64,000 nucleotides of DNA from RUG11462 sp045539315 (lineage in GTDB: Bacteria > Bacillota > Clostridia > Oscillospirales > Acutalibacteraceae): assembly GCA_045539315.1 (NCBI GenBank), contig JAZQFC010000037.1, forward strand, positions 1-64,000, read 5' to 3'. Made by a program: the position numbers and the translations under genes. Position 1 is the stretch's first letter, and each line of letters begins with the position of its first letter. The notes under the pieces are model-generated. The model saw only the letters and a program-made list of their open reading frames with translations, made no database searches and was not told the DNA's origin. Shown here piece after piece: positions 23,360-32,770 of the stretch.

Positions 23360-26300
23360 TTACTTCATCCTCCTTTCTCGCTTACGCCTATATCTGATTG
23401 CATATATAAGTGTTCCAAGCATAATACCCAGACCACATATTATGAATACTAATCGTCCGCAAGAGCCTGTTGAAGGCAATATCGGACCACCGGTACGGTA
23501 GGTGTTGGTTACGGTGGTTGTGTAATTTGGAACTTGCTCATTTGAAGCAGTTACTTCACCGTAAGATACAACCCACTTATCAGTGTACCAGGTTTCTTTT
23601 ACTGTATATTTAATAGCATTTCCGTTAGTATCTTCATAAGGAAGCCCTTTAAAAGTAGCCGTCCAATTATTTTTTAGACTCACTTCAACACTTCTGCCTG
23701 TATCAACACCATTAGCAAAAAGCCTTATATCTACTTTTTCTTGCTCATAAATACTCTGATTCATATCAGGTGGAACAACCCAGTTTTTATGAACAGTTAA
23801 AGAAGTTTCTTTTTGAAGCGGTGTATTTGTAACAAGAAAACCTTTGTCTTTAATAGGCTTGGTTGTTGTGGTCTGAAACTCTGCAAACGGAGTAACAACT
23901 AATGCTTGAGCACTTCTTGTTGTATAAGTGAACTTTTGCGAACTATTTAAGGAAGTGCTTATATAATAGTTGTTATACCTTAATGTAAATCCACTCGAAG
24001 TTTTAGTAAAAGTAAAATACTGTTTTCGGTTATTATCTTCTAATTGTTGATTCAAAGCAAAGAAATCGGTTGGGCTCCCATTACCATACCAAAATGTTAT
24101 TGTCTGCCCTGCTTTATTAGTAAACCTTACTCGTGAGCCACTGACAGTTGCAGTCCACAATGCAAGTGAAGAACTAGTTGCTTCTTCGGTTGATACCCAT
24201 TTATAACCGGTATCTTCCGCTGATTGCAAGGTTGACAAACATTGACCAGAAGAATTTTTCAAAAGATAAGTTTTTCCGTTTTCAAATGTTGCAACAGATT
24301 TCCACTCACTAGTGTAAACTTCAAACTGCCCTTCTTGCTCTTGCACTGTTGAATAATATCCCGAAACATAAGACTCTTCAACACCATATTTTATCAGTGT
24401 TTTTCCGTCCTCGCTATATTTCGGCAGATTATCCCAAGTTGCACTCCAATTATTCTCTTCGTTTAAAACTGCTTCTTGAAGCCTTGTTATATCTCCTGAT
24501 TCATCTTCAACCGTAAGATAAACTGTAACGTTTTGTCCTGTATGGCTAACAGAATCATTCCATTTTTTCATAACTTCAACAGAAGTTGTTTCTTTTGCCC
24601 ATTTAGGAGCATTTGTGGCAACGATATATGCTTTTTGCGTTTCGGTATCAATTCTGAAACCATGGACCATAAATCCCGTTGAAATACCATTTTCATCTTC
24701 AATAATTTCAACGTTATAGTTTGCCGTTCCATCACTATCAAAGGTTAAACAAATAATACCATTTGAATAGCCATAATCAGGGTTGTCAGGTGGTTTGGTT
24801 TCTTTTATGTAATACCTGTTACCTGAGCCCATTCCCCACATATGCGCTACACCATCAACTACAGTAAACACATTAGTAGCCGAATCGCCATTATCGTGTG
24901 ACGCTTTGCTTGTCCAAAGTTCTGCAGGAACTGTGCACTCTGCGTCTGTAAAAACTGAGAATTGTGCGCCATTAAGCACATCTTTTGTCAGCACATCTTC
25001 TTTTTGAATACTAAATTCAAACCGAGGCGCTAAATTAAAGTAGATAGAACAGTTTGAAAGTGAACTACCTCTTTCTAAATAGTACAAAGTCAATTGATGC
25101 TCGCCTGCATCAAGATTTTTAAGAACATTAGAAAAAGCAGTTTGCTCAACACCATTTAGCGAAACTGTACCGGTTGAGAAGTTGATATCGCCACTTTCTT
25201 TCCCATGAAGACCACCTAAGTCAAGCACCATTTTGCCATCAATGAAAATCCAAACGTCATCATCGCCTGCAAAACGGAAGTGCATATCTTTTCCGTAAAT
25301 ATCTTGGTTTCCGTATTTACCATCAGTTACAATAGTACCTGGTTTGTTTGGAAGATAAAAGTCAACATCAAGGCTTAATCCAAAGAAATAGTTTGTACCA
25401 ACATAATTAGTTGAATTGTTTTCGGTATTATATTTAGCATCATACATATAATGGGTTGTGCCTGTATATTTACCATCGTCTCCATCATAAGTGTATGTGT
25501 TTATTCGTTTACCATTTGTATTAGCATAAGGCGAGTTAAATGGCAAGAAGTCTGAATATTTTCCGTTTTCACCATTATTCGCCGAGTCTCTTGTACATTC
25601 AAGATAATCATAAACATAAAAACGTTTATCGCTCTTGTTAAACGAAGCCGCATTTCTCTCGGAGTTGTAGTAATAATAACCGTAGTGGTCATGCGTTTTA
25701 TCAAGACACAACTGGAATAAATGGTCTGCTTCTCCAAGATAATTTTTACCTATCACTTTTGTGTCAGGATTAAATAATAAATCTTTTATCTTTTCTGTAT
25801 AAAGCCCCGGATAAACTTCACCTGCATCAGTTGGATTGTTAGGTGCATTATGGTTTGAAGGATACGAAATATCTTCATTTCCTCTATCCCAGTCTCTAAA
25901 TATAAAATTGAGAGTTTGCTCATTATTATATGGATTGTTGCCTGAAGTGAGTAATCTCCATGTTTCATGGTGACTTGTGCTATTCACTTCAACATCAACA
26001 TCTTCTGAAAGCACATTAAATAATACATTGTAATCAAATACACGAGTTGTTACAAAACTATTTGTGCTTACAGTATCTTCATCAACAAATGAATTAAACT
26101 GTCCTATATCATAATTAGATGCAACCCAGTCTGCATAAAACACCATATTGCCTGTTACAATAACTTTTTCACCAGGTTCATAGTATTTTGCATTTGTTAC
26201 ATCATACCAACCATTCAAAGTGTAATCATATTTTATAGGAGATTTCCAAGTAGTAGGCAAAGTTAATGTACTGTTAGTATATGATTCAACTGCAGTATCA

Positions 26301-27685
26301 TCAGAACCGCCAAGACTCATCATTCCGCCGTTTGTTCCATCAAACCAAACAGTACACGGACTTGTTACACCAATATTAAATGTTGCATTCTGATTTTGGG
26401 TTCGAGTCATTGAAAATGAGTTATTCTGTGCAGAAAACGCTATATATGCCGAATGGCTGAAGTTTACTCCTGTGCCTTGAGCAGCAACAGTAGTGCCCCA
26501 TCTGCCGGGTGTTGTAATTCCGTTATCCGTACTCGAATTATAATATGGGTGTAAATAACGACCGCTGCCAACGTTTTGAATAGAATAAGAACTGTTGTTA
26601 TATCTTGCAAAAGTCCAAAGCAATTGGTCGGTGTCTTCGGTTTCTGCAAAAATATTACCATTATCGTTTATGTAAATAGGCACTGCTTGCCCAGAGCCAT
26701 TAATTGCAAAAGTTTCGTCACCATTTTTAACGTAAAAAACAAATTTATTGCTACTTGTCAGCATTGACGAATTATAATTTGTTGTTTTTGCAAAAGAATT
26801 TGAATTTTCAGGCGGCTCTACAAGTGCTACTATGCCTGAATTCTCTTTTATAAGACCATAACCAACTATCTTTTCACCATTTACAGAATATGAAACCTCT
26901 TTTACCTCATTTTCATAATCACCTTGTATAACGGTGAATAAATTATCTTTTATTTCAGTAATAATTGCAACTGAATCCGCAGTTGCATTACCATTACTGT
27001 TTAAAAATACAATATTACCTACTTGTGGCGAATAATCTGTTGAATCTTTATAAAGACCTGCATCTTTCCATTCAAGTCGCATAGTTTCTGCGCCTGCGCT
27101 ATAAGGTACATCGCCAGCGCCACCATAATCAAGACAGAAAGAGACAAACATTGCTGACCAGTCGCCATAAGGGTTTTTATACCATTGACCATAACGAGTT
27201 ATGCCTCGCTTAACACCATTTTCATCAATTTCAAAATTCAAAGTGCTTTCAGTATAACCCAACTGCGATTTTGCAACCGAAACAACATTTTGAGCAGTAC
27301 TCTCGCTTCGTGTAATATTAGCAAGAGTTGCTTCCCAATCATCTTCTGTTTCAATATCTGCAGTAATATCACTATAACAACTTTCAATATGTATATGCTC
27401 TTCTATTTCACATTGTGCTATTTCATAACATTCATCTAAATGAGTATGCTCTTCGCTTTCTTCTATTTCGCATATCAATGTTTTAACATTGCATTCTTCA
27501 TTGTGCGTATGTTCTGTTTTGCCACAATGCGCTTCACCTGCTAAAGTGATACCCGTAAGTTTCAAGCCCCAGAACACGCTTAAAACTACCAAAAGCGACA
27601 GACAGGTAGCAATTTTTAAATATGTATTTTTTAGTTTTTCTCGTTTTTTTGCTTTTTGCAAATAAACATCTGAACGTTCTTTCAA
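23360..27685 (-). CDS. large pilus tip adhesin, LPSTG-anchored
   Basis: 1441-aa surface protein. A signal/TM segment lies at about 23-50, followed by three Cys-His motifs (C-x3-EHTH-x3-C type, about 53-108). Next come a CHAP/amidase-like region (about 130-285, YGDWSAMFVSFCLDYGG, with Ser where the catalytic Cys is expected), a lectin-like stretch (about 310-460), and a fibro-slime/PA14-type domain (about 560-900, GDDDVWIFIDGKMVLDLGG). Then come a Cna-B domain (about 1040-1125), a second lectin/ricin-like stretch, another Cna-B (about 1295-1385), and LPSTG near 1400 with TM and a basic tail. Probably the tip adhesin; ligand unknown. Confidence 0.85.
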   Translation of the reverse strand: MKERSDVYLQKAKKREKLKNTYLKIATCLSLLVVLSVFWGLKLTGITLAGEAHCGKTEHTHNEECNVKTLICEIEESEEHTHLDECYEIAQCEIEEHIHIESCYSDITADIETEDDWEATLANITRSESTAQNVVSVAKSQLGYTESTLNFEIDENGVKRGITRYGQWYKNPYGDWSAMFVSFCLDYGGAGDVPYSAGAETMRLEWKDAGLYKDSTDYSPQVGNIVFLNSNGNATADSVAIITEIKDNLFTVIQGDYENEVKEVSYSVNGEKIVGYGLIKENSGIVALVEPPENSNSFAKTTNYNSSMLTSSNKFVFYVKNGDETFAINGSGQAVPIYINDNGNIFAETEDTDQLLWTFARYNNSSYSIQNVGSGRYLHPYYNSSTDNGITTPGRWGTTVAAQGTGVNFSHSAYIAFSAQNNSFSMTRTQNQNATFNIGVTSPCTVWFDGTNGGMMSLGGSDDTAVESYTNSTLTLPTTWKSPIKYDYTLNGWYDVTNAKYYEPGEKVIVTGNMVFYADWVASNYDIGQFNSFVDEDTVSTNSFVTTRVFDYNVLFNVLSEDVDVEVNSTSHHETWRLLTSGNNPYNNEQTLNFIFRDWDRGNEDISYPSNHNAPNNPTDAGEVYPGLYTEKIKDLLFNPDTKVIGKNYLGEADHLFQLCLDKTHDHYGYYYYNSERNAASFNKSDKRFYVYDYLECTRDSANNGENGKYSDFLPFNSPYANTNGKRINTYTYDGDDGKYTGTTHYMYDAKYNTENNSTNYVGTNYFFGLSLDVDFYLPNKPGTIVTDGKYGNQDIYGKDMHFRFAGDDDVWIFIDGKMVLDLGGLHGKESGDINFSTGTVSLNGVEQTAFSNVLKNLDAGEHQLTLYYLERGSSLSNCSIYFNLAPRFEFSIQKEDVLTKDVLNGAQFSVFTDAECTVPAELWTSKASHDNGDSATNVFTVVDGVAHMWGMGSGNRYYIKETKPPDNPDYGYSNGIICLTFDSDGTANYNVEIIEDENGISTGFMVHGFRIDTETQKAYIVATNAPKWAKETTSVEVMKKWNDSVSHTGQNVTVYLTVEDESGDITRLQEAVLNEENNWSATWDNLPKYSEDGKTLIKYGVEESYVSGYYSTVQEQEGQFEVYTSEWKSVATFENGKTYLLKNSSGQCLSTLQSAEDTGYKWVSTEEATSSSLALWTATVSGSRVRFTNKAGQTITFWYGNGSPTDFFALNQQLEDNNRKQYFTFTKTSSGFTLRYNNYYISTSLNSSQKFTYTTRSAQALVVTPFAEFQTTTTKPIKDKGFLVTNTPLQKETSLTVHKNWVVPPDMNQSIYEQEKVDIRLFANGVDTGRSVEVSLKNNWTATFKGLPYEDTNGNAIKYTVKETWYTDKWVVSYGEVTASNEQVPNYTTTVTNTYRTGGPILPSTGSCGRLVFIICGLGIMLGTLIYAIRYRRKRERRMK

Positions 27686-27720
27686 ATCACTACCCCCTTT
27701 CTTTTAGTAGTCAAAAAATT

Positions 27721-28347
27721 TTAAAATAAAATACTGAATTCATTTATCGGCCAGACTTTGCAAACAATTTTGCCGATAATCTGGTCATCTGATACGCAAC
27801 CTATTGTACTACTTCTGCTATCAATAGAAGTTTGACGATGGTCACCCATTACAAAATATGAGTTTTCAGGCACTTGATAAGGAAAATCAACATCACATTC
27901 GCCTAATGATTTTTCTGAAATATAGGGTTCGTCAAGAACTTGACCATTAAGATTAACCGTTCCATCTGGGTCTATCCATAAATAATCTCCCGGTGTTGCG
28001 ATAACTCTTTTAATCAAAATTTTATTAGAGTAATAAAAAGCACACAAATCACCTGTTTTAAATTTAGTTGTTTTCACAAGAGCAACAATATTGCCATCAT
28101 GCAAACTCGGCTCCATACTAGTTCCAGCGATTTGCAAAACAGGCATAAACAACGTTGCTATCAAAGCAGCAATAGCGGCAACAACTATAAGCGCATTTAC
28201 CGTACTGCGTAAAAGACGGCGAAAACGGTGTTTATACAACTCTCTTTTCAACTCTTTTTTTAAAATATTAACTTTTGGAAAATCGTTTTTCTTTTTCCTT
28301 TTTTCAGGTTTATATTTTTTCACACTATTGTATTTATACTTTTTCAT
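27721..28347 (-). CDS. lepB: signal peptidase I of the pilus operon
   Basis: Cleaves signal peptides of exported proteins, here probably the pilins. 208 aa: a lysine-rich cytosolic N-terminus of about 45 residues, one TM (about 48-70), then catalytic Ser77 in GTSMEP and Lys113 in IKRVIATPGD, plus MGDHRQTSIDSR. The long basic N-terminus is unusual. It is the second gene of the operon, 35 bp before the tip adhesin, matching other Gram-positive pilus islands that carry a SipA/LepB-like gene. Confidence 0.92.
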   Translation of the reverse strand: MKKYKYNSVKKYKPEKRKKKNDFPKVNILKKELKRELYKHRFRRLLRSTVNALIVVAAIAALIATLFMPVLQIAGTSMEPSLHDGNIVALVKTTKFKTGDLCAFYYSNKILIKRVIATPGDYLWIDPDGTVNLNGQVLDEPYISEKSLGECDVDFPYQVPENSYFVMGDHRQTSIDSRSSTIGCVSDDQIIGKIVCKVWPINEFSILF

Positions 28348-28362
28348 ACTACCATTTACTCG

Positions 28363-28686
28363 TTATTTTAATAATTTAACAATACTTTCTGCGTCTTTAA
28401 TAATTTCTTTTGCTTGTGAGTGTGCTTGTTCAACTATTTCATCTGCTTTTTTTCTTGCTTCTTTTAAATATAAATTAGCAGATTTTTGTGCTTCTTTAAA
28501 AACTTCGGTTACTGATAATGAAGCCTCGGCAATTGAGCCTAATTCGTCAATGTTAAATTCTTGAACACTGTGATTTTGCTTTATTTCTTCTAATTCATTT
28601 TCCAATTTTTCAATTTTTTCTGTTTGTATAATCAATAATTCTAAAAGTTGATAACGCTTTAATTTTTTTAGTTCTTTTTCAGTCAA
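28363..28686 (-). CDS. coiled-coil protein, first gene of the pilus operon
   Basis: 107-aa soluble protein made of two heptad-rich segments (about 15-37 and 55-105), with no membrane segment. The C-terminal part (EAQKSANLYLKEARKKADEIVEQAHSQAKEII) is DivIVA-like in character. TTG start with AAGGTG 6 bases upstream. Its place directly before lepB suggests a cytosolic partner of pilus secretion or localisation. I do not recognise a named family; short coiled-coil genes of this type accompany pilin loci in related Clostridia. Confidence 0.65.
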   Translation of the reverse strand: MTEKELKKLKRYQLLELLIIQTEKIEKLENELEEIKQNHSVQEFNIDELGSIAEASLSVTEVFKEAQKSANLYLKEARKKADEIVEQAHSQAKEIIKDAESIVKLLK

Positions 28687-28707
28687 AATTACACCTTCAT
28701 TCGACAG

Positions 28708-28733
28708 TTTAATATATATTCATATATATTAAA
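28708..28733. promoter_or_regulatory. 26-bp perfect palindrome in the pilus operon leader
   Basis: TTTAATATATAT, centre TC, ATATATATTAAA. The arms are perfect 12-mers. It lies about 19 bp downstream of the -10, within the transcribed leader and before the RBS of the first gene. Candidate operator for a dimeric repressor, or an mRNA stem. Confidence 0.5.
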
Positions 28734-28751
28734 ATATAATTAATCAATTTT

Positions 28752-28779
28752 ATTATACTACTTTAAAATCTTTTGTCAA
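28752..28779 (-). promoter_or_regulatory. promoter of the pilus operon
   Basis: Consensus TTGACA (28779-28774) and TATAAT (28757-28752) with a 16-bp spacer, the strongest-looking promoter in the region. Confidence 0.8.
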
Positions 28780-28786
28780 TAAACAA

Positions 28787-28815
28787 AAAGGCAAATCTTA
28801 AAAAGATTTGCCTTT
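28787..28815 (-). terminator. terminator of the amidohydrolase gene
   Basis: A 13-bp perfect stem (28787-28799 with 28803-28815) covering the last codons, with T-run on the minus strand. Confidence 0.8.
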
Positions 28816-29874
28816 ACAAACTATTTCACCATTACAAATTGTTAAAACACAATTGTAACTACTATTACTTTTAATGTTATTCCCTGCATTATCAGTTAAA
28901 TCAAATCCATTTCCAAGGTAATCAACAACACAAATATCAGCATAATTTCCTACGCTTAAACTACCCCATTTTGCCTGTTTACCAAGCGTTTTTGACGGAA
29001 AACTTGTAACAGCTTTAAAAACCGCTTCTTCACTCATTCCAAGTTCTTTTGCTATGCTCATACACATTGTTAAGCCATAGTTTCCACCTCGTTTTGCTAT
29101 GCTAAATTTTGTTATATCAGAACTTATTATATCTGGGAAATAACCTTTTTTGAACGCTCTTTTCAAAACTTTAAAATCAGTATGAACATGACCTGCAAAA
29201 CCCGTATCAATGACCACTCCTTTTTCTTTTGCTAATTTCAATGCATAAAAATCATTATCAAGGCAAGTGTTTTCGCCACCGTGGTAAGCATGAGTTAAAA
29301 CATCTCCTTTTGATAGAGTTTCTATAATCTCTGACATTTTGTTAGGTGAATTTGAGCAATGCACCATAACTTTCAAATCCTTTGATTTTGCATAACAACA
29401 AATTTCTTTTAGCGCTATTATATCACTAACTTGAGAGATTTCTTTATCAAAATAAACTTTTATTCCCAATGCTTTGTTACCATATTTTTTTAAATATTTT
29501 TCAGTGTTTTCAAAATATGCATGATTATTTTTTATATCAACACCAACAAAAACAACATTTTTAACTTTCATTTCTTCAAGACTTTTTTTATCACCGAAAA
29601 CACTGCCTGCATCACAAACCGCAGTAACTCCATAAGGAAAACTTAATTCTAAAGCATCAGCTCCAAACTCATCTGAAGACAAGCCCTTAATATGAACATG
29701 CGAATCGACAAAGCCACAACTAACAATTTTATCAGTTGCATCATAAATAAAATCGGCTTTAAAATCTATATTTTTATCTATTTTTACAACCTTTTCACCT
29801 TGCGTTAAAATATCTGCAAATATAAACTTTTCACCATTCCAAACGCGCCCGTTTTTTATCAAAATAGTTTGCAT
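28798..29874 (-). CDS. amidohydrolase/deacetylase family metalloenzyme
   Basis: 358-aa TIM-barrel metal hydrolase. Seen: CGFVDSHVHIKGLSSDEFG (HxH), LGIKVYFDKE (Lys likely carboxylated), VMVHCSNSP, DVLTHAYHGGENT, and ISSDIT (Asp). This set fits the EF0837/AHA-type amidohydrolase/deacetylase group rather than dihydroorotase. Substrate unknown; N-acyl amino acids or amino sugars are possible. A promoter TTGCAA-N17-TAAAAT precedes it on the minus strand (about 29937-29909). Transcribed alone. Confidence 0.82.
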   Translation of the reverse strand: MQTILIKNGRVWNGEKFIFADILTQGEKVVKIDKNIDFKADFIYDATDKIVSCGFVDSHVHIKGLSSDEFGADALELSFPYGVTAVCDAGSVFGDKKSLEEMKVKNVVFVGVDIKNNHAYFENTEKYLKKYGNKALGIKVYFDKEISQVSDIIALKEICCYAKSKDLKVMVHCSNSPNKMSEIIETLSKGDVLTHAYHGGENTCLDNDFYALKLAKEKGVVIDTGFAGHVHTDFKVLKRAFKKGYFPDIISSDITKFSIAKRGGNYGLTMCMSIAKELGMSEEAVFKAVTSFPSKTLGKQAKWGSLSVGNYADICVVDYLGNGFDLTDNAGNNIKSNSSYNCVLTICNGEIVCKGKSF

Positions 29875-29951
29875 ATTATACCCCTTAAAATTATTCTTTA
29901 TATATTTTAACTCGTTTTTTAAAATATTGCAATATTTTTAATAACAAAAAA

Positions 29952-29968
29952 GGAGCGCAATGCGCTCC
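29952..29968 (-). terminator. terminator of spoIVB
   Basis: GGAGCGC-AAT-GCGCTCC stem followed on the minus strand by TTTTTTGTT. Confidence 0.8.
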
Positions 29969-29982
29969 CATACAAGTTTTAT

Positions 29983-31224
29983 TTATGATGCCCTTTTTAG
30001 TTTTTGCTCTGTTACATTTTGAGAGATTTCTAACATTGTATCGGCGAAAACTGCATAACCTTTATCAGGCTCGTTTAAAAACACATTTGTCAGCGCGCCT
30101 ACTAGTTGCCCATTTTGAACAATTGGACTGCCTGACATTCCTTGCACAATTCCGCCCGCTTTGTTTAATAAATCTTTATCTACAACTCTGATTTGCAGAT
30201 TTTTTTGCGAATTATCATTGTAATCTATTCTTTCAATTACACAGTCGTAATACTTTGGTCCGCTCTCATCGAGCGTTGTATAAATTTTTGCGTTACCTGT
30301 TTTCACATCTTGCTTATTTGCAACTAAAATCAGGTTTTTATTCTTGCTATAATCATCATAAAAACCATAAAGCCCACACTCGCAATTTTTATTAAGTTTT
30401 CCTAAACTCTCACTTGTAAAAGCGCCACAAATCTCGCCTGCGGTTCCCGGTGTGCTTTTGGTTACAGATAAAATTTTTGTTTTAACAATTTCGCCTGAAT
30501 TTATCGGCAAAAGTACACCTGTATCAACATCGACTATTGCGTGGCCAAGCCCTGCAAAAGCGCCATCTACTGTTGAATAAAAAGTCATAGTGCCAAGCCC
30601 TGCGCTGCTATCTCGCACCCATAGTCCTGCTTGATATTTATTTGTATCAATGGCGCGTTTTGGTGTAAATTCGACATTTATGATTTTTTCATCTCTTTTA
30701 ATTTTTAAAATCATAACCTTTCCATTAGATGAATTAATCATTTTTGAAAATTCTTCGTTTGAATTAATTTCTGTATTATTTACTTTTAAAATTATATCGC
30801 CTGTGTGAATACCTGCTTGTTTTGATGGGTTAACATTGCCAAGCGATGTTTTTACATCTGACATTCCAACAACCATAACGCCTTTTGTAAAAATCTTAAT
30901 GCCAAACGATTCGCCTGAAAGCGCAACATATCTTCTTGTAACAACTTTTACATTTACGTTTTTAATCGGCACAACACCCATTATAGAAAGGTTTGTGTTA
31001 AAATTTTCAGAAGATTTTTGGCTTAAATTTGAAACGCTGTTAATTTCTTGTGATGGGTTGGACGTTATTTTAAGTTTTGTGTTAAAAAATATGCTCTCGT
31101 CATCATAAATCACATAACTACTTGGCAAAATATTATTGTAATACGAAACAAAGCCAAGCGTTAAAACCGACAACGCCGTGAGCAAACAACAAAAAATTTT
31201 AAAAAATTTCTTTATAAAAATCAC
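29983..31224 (-). CDS. spoIVB: SpoIVB peptidase
   Basis: Forespore-secreted serine protease (family S55) that signals across the intermembrane space to trigger pro-sigma-K processing in the mother cell. 413 aa: one N-terminal TM (about 7-27), PDZ domain (about 110-180, AGIHTGDIILKVNN), then the protease part with AGLGHAIVD (His) and GMSGSPIVQNG (Ser). All expected landmarks are present. It is separate from recN/spo0A, its usual neighbours, in this window. Second clear sporulation gene. Confidence 0.95.
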   Translation of the reverse strand: MIFIKKFFKIFCCLLTALSVLTLGFVSYYNNILPSSYVIYDDESIFFNTKLKITSNPSQEINSVSNLSQKSSENFNTNLSIMGVVPIKNVNVKVVTRRYVALSGESFGIKIFTKGVMVVGMSDVKTSLGNVNPSKQAGIHTGDIILKVNNTEINSNEEFSKMINSSNGKVMILKIKRDEKIINVEFTPKRAIDTNKYQAGLWVRDSSAGLGTMTFYSTVDGAFAGLGHAIVDVDTGVLLPINSGEIVKTKILSVTKSTPGTAGEICGAFTSESLGKLNKNCECGLYGFYDDYSKNKNLILVANKQDVKTGNAKIYTTLDESGPKYYDCVIERIDYNDNSQKNLQIRVVDKDLLNKAGGIVQGMSGSPIVQNGQLVGALTNVFLNEPDKGYAVFADTMLEISQNVTEQKLKRAS

Positions 31225-31319
31225 CTCGCTTTTACAATATTATTTTTTGAATTTAACGCTGAATTATTTTATGTAAATATTAAATAGATAGCCAAAATCT
31301 TTTTAACTTGTAAATTTAG

Positions 31320-31348
31320 TTGATTTTAAGATAAAAATAATGTATAAT
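31320..31348 (+). promoter_or_regulatory. promoter of the phosphodiesterase gene
   Basis: TTGATT 31320-31325, 17-bp spacer, TATAAT 31343-31348. Confidence 0.65.
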
Positions 31349-31372
31349 TTTGAAAGATAAGAGGTGGTTTTT

Positions 31373-31909
31373 TTGAAATATTTTATTGCTTCGGATATTC
31401 ACGGAAGCGCTTATTTTTGCGATTTATTAGTAAAAGCATTTTCAAAATCAAATGCAGATAAATTAATCTTGCTCGGTGACATTTTGTATCATGGACCAAG
31501 AAACGATTTGCCAAAAGATTATGCTCCTAAAAAGGTTATAGAAATGCTAAATCCACTCAAAGAAAAAATCATTGCAGTAAGAGGAAATTGTGACGCAGAA
31601 GTTGACCAAATGGTGCTTGATTTTAACATTTTAGATGAATTTAATATTTTAAAATTAAATGAAAAAACTTTTTGCATTAATCACGGTCATCATCTTGATG
31701 AAATTGATTTGAATAAAAAGGTAATTGTTTTGGCAGGTCACACTCATATTCCAACAGTTGAAATGCGTGAAAATTATTTATATATCAATGTTGGCTCGGT
31801 TTCAATTCCAAAAGAAAACAGCCCTCATAGTTATGTGATTTTTGAAGATAATAAATTCCAATTTTACAACCTTGAAAATGATGAAATTTACAAAACATAT
31901 GAATTATAA
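31373..31909 (+). CDS. yfcE: YfcE-type phosphodiesterase
   Basis: 178-aa calcineurin-like metallophosphoesterase of the YfcE/MJ0936 type, active on phosphodiesters. Metal ligands are complete: SDIHGS, LLGDILYHGP, VRGNCDAEVD, INHGHH, LAGHTHIP. Start TTG 31373 has AGGTGG 6 bases upstream; the in-frame GTG 31364 falls inside the RBS. The last 11 bp overlap the SDR gene. Natural substrate unknown. Confidence 0.9.
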   Translation: MKYFIASDIHGSAYFCDLLVKAFSKSNADKLILLGDILYHGPRNDLPKDYAPKKVIEMLNPLKEKIIAVRGNCDAEVDQMVLDFNILDEFNILKLNEKTFCINHGHHLDEIDLNKKVIVLAGHTHIPTVEMRENYLYINVGSVSIPKENSPHSYVIFEDNKFQFYNLENDEIYKTYEL

Positions 31910-32741
31910 TTTAGAAGGCAAAACTGTTGCTATTACCGGTAGCACAGGCGGAATCGGTTGTAAACTTTGCGAGCAATTATTATCATTCGGCGCTTCTCTT
32001 ATTTTGGTTGACAGAAACAAAGAAAAATCACAAAATTTAAGTGAAAATCTTAAATTAAAATTTAAAAATGCAAAAATCAATTTTGTGACTTGCGATTTAG
32101 AAAATTTTGAAAGCGTGAAGTCGGCGGTAGATCAATTAAAACTAATTAAAATTGATGTTTTTATTCATAACGCCGGCGCTTACAAAATACCAAGGAAACA
32201 TACTGATATTGGTTTTGATAACATTTTTCAAATCAACTTTGTTTCGCCTTATTACATAACAAAAATGCTAAAATATGATATAGAAAAGTTTGTTGTGGTA
32301 GGCTCTATTGCGCATAATTATTCTAAACTTGATGAGAATGACATTGATTTTCGCACTCGAAAAGCGTGTTCAAAAGTTTATGGAAATGCAAAGAGATTTT
32401 TAATGTTTTCGCTTTTTGAATTGTTTAAAAGCACTCCGAAAAAACTAGCAATTACCCACCCAGGTATTACTTTTACAAACATTACTTCTCACTATCCGAA
32501 AATAATTTTTGCTATTATAAAATATCCAATGAAAATAATTTTTATGAAACCAAAAACGGCTTCGCTTTGCATTTTAAAAGGTGTTTTTGAAAGCACTAAT
32601 TATCACTATTGGATAGGACCGAGATTTTTTAATATTTGGGGTAAGCCAAAATGCAAAAAACTTTCTACTTGTAAAAAAGCAGAAAGCGAGAAAATTAGCA
32701 GTATTGCAGAAAATATTTATAACAAAATAAAAGAGCAGTGA
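31899..32741 (+). CDS. short-chain dehydrogenase/reductase
   Basis: 280-aa Rossmann-fold oxidoreductase: TGSTGGIG cofactor loop near residue 12, HNAGAY near 90, and YGNAKR (YxxxK) near 165. The layout is like retinol-dehydrogenase-type SDRs. The C-terminus is rich in Lys/Cys (KPKCKKLSTCKKAESEK). The start is uncertain; ATG 31899 is chosen because it directly precedes the fold, but no clear RBS is seen. Overlap with yfcE implies translational coupling. Substrate unknown. Confidence 0.85.
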   Translation: MNYNLEGKTVAITGSTGGIGCKLCEQLLSFGASLILVDRNKEKSQNLSENLKLKFKNAKINFVTCDLENFESVKSAVDQLKLIKIDVFIHNAGAYKIPRKHTDIGFDNIFQINFVSPYYITKMLKYDIEKFVVVGSIAHNYSKLDENDIDFRTRKACSKVYGNAKRFLMFSLFELFKSTPKKLAITHPGITFTNITSHYPKIIFAIIKYPMKIIFMKPKTASLCILKGVFESTNYHYWIGPRFFNIWGKPKCKKLSTCKKAESEKISSIAENIYNKIKEQ

Positions 32742-32764
32742 AAATTCACTGCTCTTTATTTTTT
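32730..32764. terminator. bidirectional terminator
   Basis: A 13-bp stem (32730-32742 with 32745-32757) with T-rich runs on both strands between convergent genes. Confidence 0.85.
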
Positions 32765-32770
32765 GTTTAA

